In this document: one piece after another, positions 6,297 to 7,934 of the stretch
How positions within the stretch are numbered: position 1 is the stretch's first letter
Layout: every line of letters starts with the position of its first letter
NCBI GenBank assembly: GCA_964530345.1
Contig: CAZGYJ010000136.1
Span: forward strand, 1 to 7,934
Direction: 5' to 3'
Length of the DNA stretch: 7,934 bases
DNA from: JALSJK01 sp964530345
GTDB lineage: Bacteria > Pseudomonadota > Gammaproteobacteria > Methylococcales > Methylomonadaceae
The notes under the pieces: model-generated
Database searches by the model: none
Told to the model about the DNA's origin: nothing
Seen by the model: only the letters and a program-made list of their open reading frames with translations
Translations under genes and position numbers: made by a program

Positions 6297-6368
6297 TCAA
6301 TTTGACATGTTGTTTTATTATCCTTTCTGGATCGTTTCAGTTACCGATTTTATTTTTTCCATAAAGTA
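6297..6368 (+). promoter_or_regulatory. accC-prmA intergenic spacer with a consensus -35 hexamer
   Basis: This 72-bp AT-rich spacer contains a perfect TTGACA at 6302-6307. No good -10 hexamer lies 16-18 nt downstream; TATTAT at 6316-6321 is too close, with an 8-nt spacer. The spacer has no convincing terminator hairpin. It may hold a weak prmA promoter, or prmA may be read through from accBC. Confidence 0.2.
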
Positions 6369-7271
6369 ATGGGTTGGCATCAACTTTCCATCACTGCCGA
6401 TAAAATGACAGCTCCTAAAATTGCTGATTTTTTCAGCACATTGGGGGCTGTCTCCGTCACCTATTTGGATGCTGAAGATCATCCCGTTTATGAGCCAGCG
6501 CCAGGAGAGACAAGAATATGGGATAACACCAAAATCATCGCATTATTTACAACTGACGCCGAACCGGAACTTGTAAAAAAACTGTTGTTCTCGACATTTT
6601 CAAAGCAACCCATCTCAAATTGGCAGCAAGAATTTCTTGATGACCAGGTTTGGGAACGAGCCTGGATGGAACATTTCCAGCCGATGAAATTTGCTGACCG
6701 ACTTTGGGTCTGTCCTACCGGACAAGAAATTTCAGAACCAAACACTGTTTGTATGACACTAGATCCTGGCCTTGCTTTCGGCACTGGCACCCACCCCACC
6801 ACCGAGCTTTGTCTGGAATGGCTGGCTGAAAATGACATCAAAGGAAAAACCTTCATCGATTATGGTTGCGGATCAGGGATACTCGCTATTGCTGCTGCTC
6901 TTTTAGGCGCTGAAAAAGTTTTTGCAGTTGATATCGATCCACAAGCAGTTACTGCCACTTATGACAATGCAATAAAAAATAATGTTCAGTCACGAATTAT
7001 TATAAGCAATGCAGATGAATTTTCACCTATACTTGCAGATATCCTGATTGCAAATATTCTGGCACAACCGCTAATGGAATTATCCGAATTTCTCTCAAAA
7101 ATGGTGAAAACCAATGGGCAACTGGTCCTCTCAGGCATATTGAAAGAACAAGCCACTTCTGTTATTGACTGCTATCATCAGAACTTTCATTTCAACCAAC
7201 CCATCTATTCCGGAGATTGGTGTCGACTGGATGGCGCTACACAAATCGAAGCATCGGCGGCGAATCGCTAA
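6369..7271 (+). CDS. prmA: Ribosomal protein L11 methyltransferase
   Basis: PrmA trimethylates several amino groups of ribosomal protein L11 (RplK) in the cytoplasm using S-adenosylmethionine; the modification is dispensable in E. coli. The 300-residue protein fits the family (about 293 in E. coli). The N-terminal L11-recognition domain starts MGWHQLSI, aligning with the E. coli MPWIQLKL start, and contains 'AGAVSVT'-like and 'EPAPGETR' segments (43-49). A linker follows with 'WERAWMEHFQPM' at 95-106. The methyltransferase domain has 'LDPGLAFGTGTHPTT' (131-145), SAM motif I 'DYGCGSGILAI' (164-174), the acidic 'DIDPQA' (188-193) and the substrate-side 'ANILAQPL' (228-235). All core motifs are intact. 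The C-terminus runs about ten residues past the usual end near 'DWCRLDG'. The ribosome binding site is weak (AAAG). The gene for a zinc-ribbon protein follows after 13 bp. Confidence 0.97.
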   Translation: MGWHQLSITADKMTAPKIADFFSTLGAVSVTYLDAEDHPVYEPAPGETRIWDNTKIIALFTTDAEPELVKKLLFSTFSKQPISNWQQEFLDDQVWERAWMEHFQPMKFADRLWVCPTGQEISEPNTVCMTLDPGLAFGTGTHPTTELCLEWLAENDIKGKTFIDYGCGSGILAIAAALLGAEKVFAVDIDPQAVTATYDNAIKNNVQSRIIISNADEFSPILADILIANILAQPLMELSEFLSKMVKTNGQLVLSGILKEQATSVIDCYHQNFHFNQPIYSGDWCRLDGATQIEASAANR

Positions 7272-7284
7272 ACAGCACAAAAAG

Positions 7285-7920
7285 ATGCTAATAGAATGTC
7301 CGGAGTGCCACCAAACACATTCGTTAACAACCGAAGAATTTCAGAAAAGTGATGGCACCACCACCTGTCCTGAATGTTGTTGCAAATTTGACCCTCTGGC
7401 TAATCTAGCTGAAACTGTTGCTGCCCGGGAACCTTTCCCTTGGGAGAAATCAGAAGATAAGCCAATATCAAACTCTTTTTGGTTTCTAGGGGTATTGGCC
7501 GGATTATTACTGCTAGGTTTCCAGTTTTTATATTTTAAAAGTGATGATCTTGAGCAAAATCAAATCATCAGACCCTGGCTATTGCATTTATGTAAACTTA
7601 CCGATTGCCGACTCTCCAGATACCATAATGCCAATGAATTTTCAGTACTACACAGTTCATTTGAATTACAAAACAATCATTACACCCTTCAAGCCGCAAT
7701 CCGAAATGAAGCGCCTTTCCCTCAGAACTTCCCGGATATTAAATTAACATTACTGAGTTATTCAGGCGCCCACGTAGCTCAACGTATTTTCTATCCTAAA
7801 GATTACCTTGAACAAAATCTTACAGAAGATTCACTGGATCCCTCAGAAACATTTACCATAAAGCTGGATATAGCTTTACCTGAAGCCAAAGTCGGCGGAT
7901 TTAGTATTGAAATACTTTAA
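7285..7920 (+). CDS. Zinc-ribbon and DUF3426 domain membrane protein
   Basis: This 211-residue protein has three parts. An N-terminal MJ0042-type zinc ribbon carries Cys5-x2-Cys8 and Cys28-x2-Cys31, with Cys32 and Cys33 giving an unusual run of three cysteines. A single transmembrane segment follows at about residues 65-84. The DUF3426 domain begins near 'IRPWLLHLCKLTDC' and shows the typical 'NEAPFPQNFPDIKLTL', 'RIFYPKDYL' and 'DPSETF' stretches. Family function is unknown; the topology suggests a cytoplasmic zinc ribbon and a periplasmic DUF3426 domain. I chose the ATG at 7285, preceded by AAAAAG, because MLIECPECHQ is the normal family start. A longer frame from 7165 would add 40 basic residues overlapping prmA. 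The family is commonly found directly after prmA in Gammaproteobacteria, often followed by dusB and fis, which would lie outside the window. No terminator is visible in the last 14 bases. Confidence 0.92.
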   Translation: MLIECPECHQTHSLTTEEFQKSDGTTTCPECCCKFDPLANLAETVAAREPFPWEKSEDKPISNSFWFLGVLAGLLLLGFQFLYFKSDDLEQNQIIRPWLLHLCKLTDCRLSRYHNANEFSVLHSSFELQNNHYTLQAAIRNEAPFPQNFPDIKLTLLSYSGAHVAQRIFYPKDYLEQNLTEDSLDPSETFTIKLDIALPEAKVGGFSIEIL

Positions 7921-7934
7921 ACCCAATCACTTTC

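Noticed and set aside
6302..6321. TTGACA with TATTAT as a full prmA promoter
   Set aside because: The hexamers are only 8 nt apart, far too close for sigma-70, and no other -10 lies at the right distance.
6488..6856. 122-residue frame on the minus strand inside prmA
   Set aside because: It is antisense to conserved prmA coding sequence; composition is Ser-rich and unlike any family I recognise.
7165..7284. 40-residue N-terminal extension of the DUF3426 protein overlapping prmA
   Set aside because: The zinc-ribbon family normally starts at MLIECPECH, and an AAAAAG stretch precedes that ATG. The extension is a translation of the prmA 3' end in another frame.

Overview
This window looks like ordinary chromosomal core from an AT-leaning Gammaproteobacterium. 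The protein sequences resemble Gammaproteobacterial families closely: AccB starts almost exactly like the E. coli protein, and AccC keeps the E. coli residue numbering at every catalytic position. The order dsbD - tlpA-like - aroQ - accB - accC - prmA - zinc-ribbon/DUF3426 resembles a cluster known from Pseudomonas and relatives. The fxsA / cutA / dsbD grouping echoes the E. coli fxsA-aspA-dcuA-cutA-dsbD neighbourhood. A methanotroph-like (Methylococcales) host is possible from general resemblance, but I cannot establish it from sequence alone.

Layout: the 3' end of a DUF1249 (YqiB-like) gene enters from the left on + and converges on fxsA, which lies on - with 9 bp between the stop codons. 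A 104-bp divergent intergenic region holding a small inverted repeat separates fxsA from a + strand run. That run begins with cutA, overlaps into dsbD, and continues through an ATGA overlap into a TlpA/ResA-type thioredoxin gene. A 100-N assembly gap cuts the 3' end of the tlpA-like gene. After the gap come aroQ, accB and accC, then a 72-bp spacer, then prmA and a membrane-anchored zinc-ribbon DUF3426 protein whose stop lies 14 bp before the window end. No stretch above 300 bp lacks a gene. I saw no tRNA, rRNA, insertion sequence, CRISPR array or clear terminator.

Functionally there are two modules. The first is envelope thiol-redox chemistry and metal tolerance: CutA, DsbD and the TlpA-like protein, where DsbD would carry electrons from cytoplasmic thioredoxin across the membrane to periplasmic partners. 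The second is central biosynthesis and translation: AroQ in the shikimate pathway, AccB and AccC in malonyl-CoA formation, and PrmA, which methylates ribosomal protein L11.

I found no evidence for an undescribed system. The most interesting feature is DsbD: its periplasmic alpha domain is tandemly duplicated, both copies keep the cysteine pair, and the second copy has lost the cap-loop phenylalanine. The rest is small-scale: a possible aroQ-acc promoter, a possible divergent-promoter operator, an altered AroQ motif, and the assembly gap.
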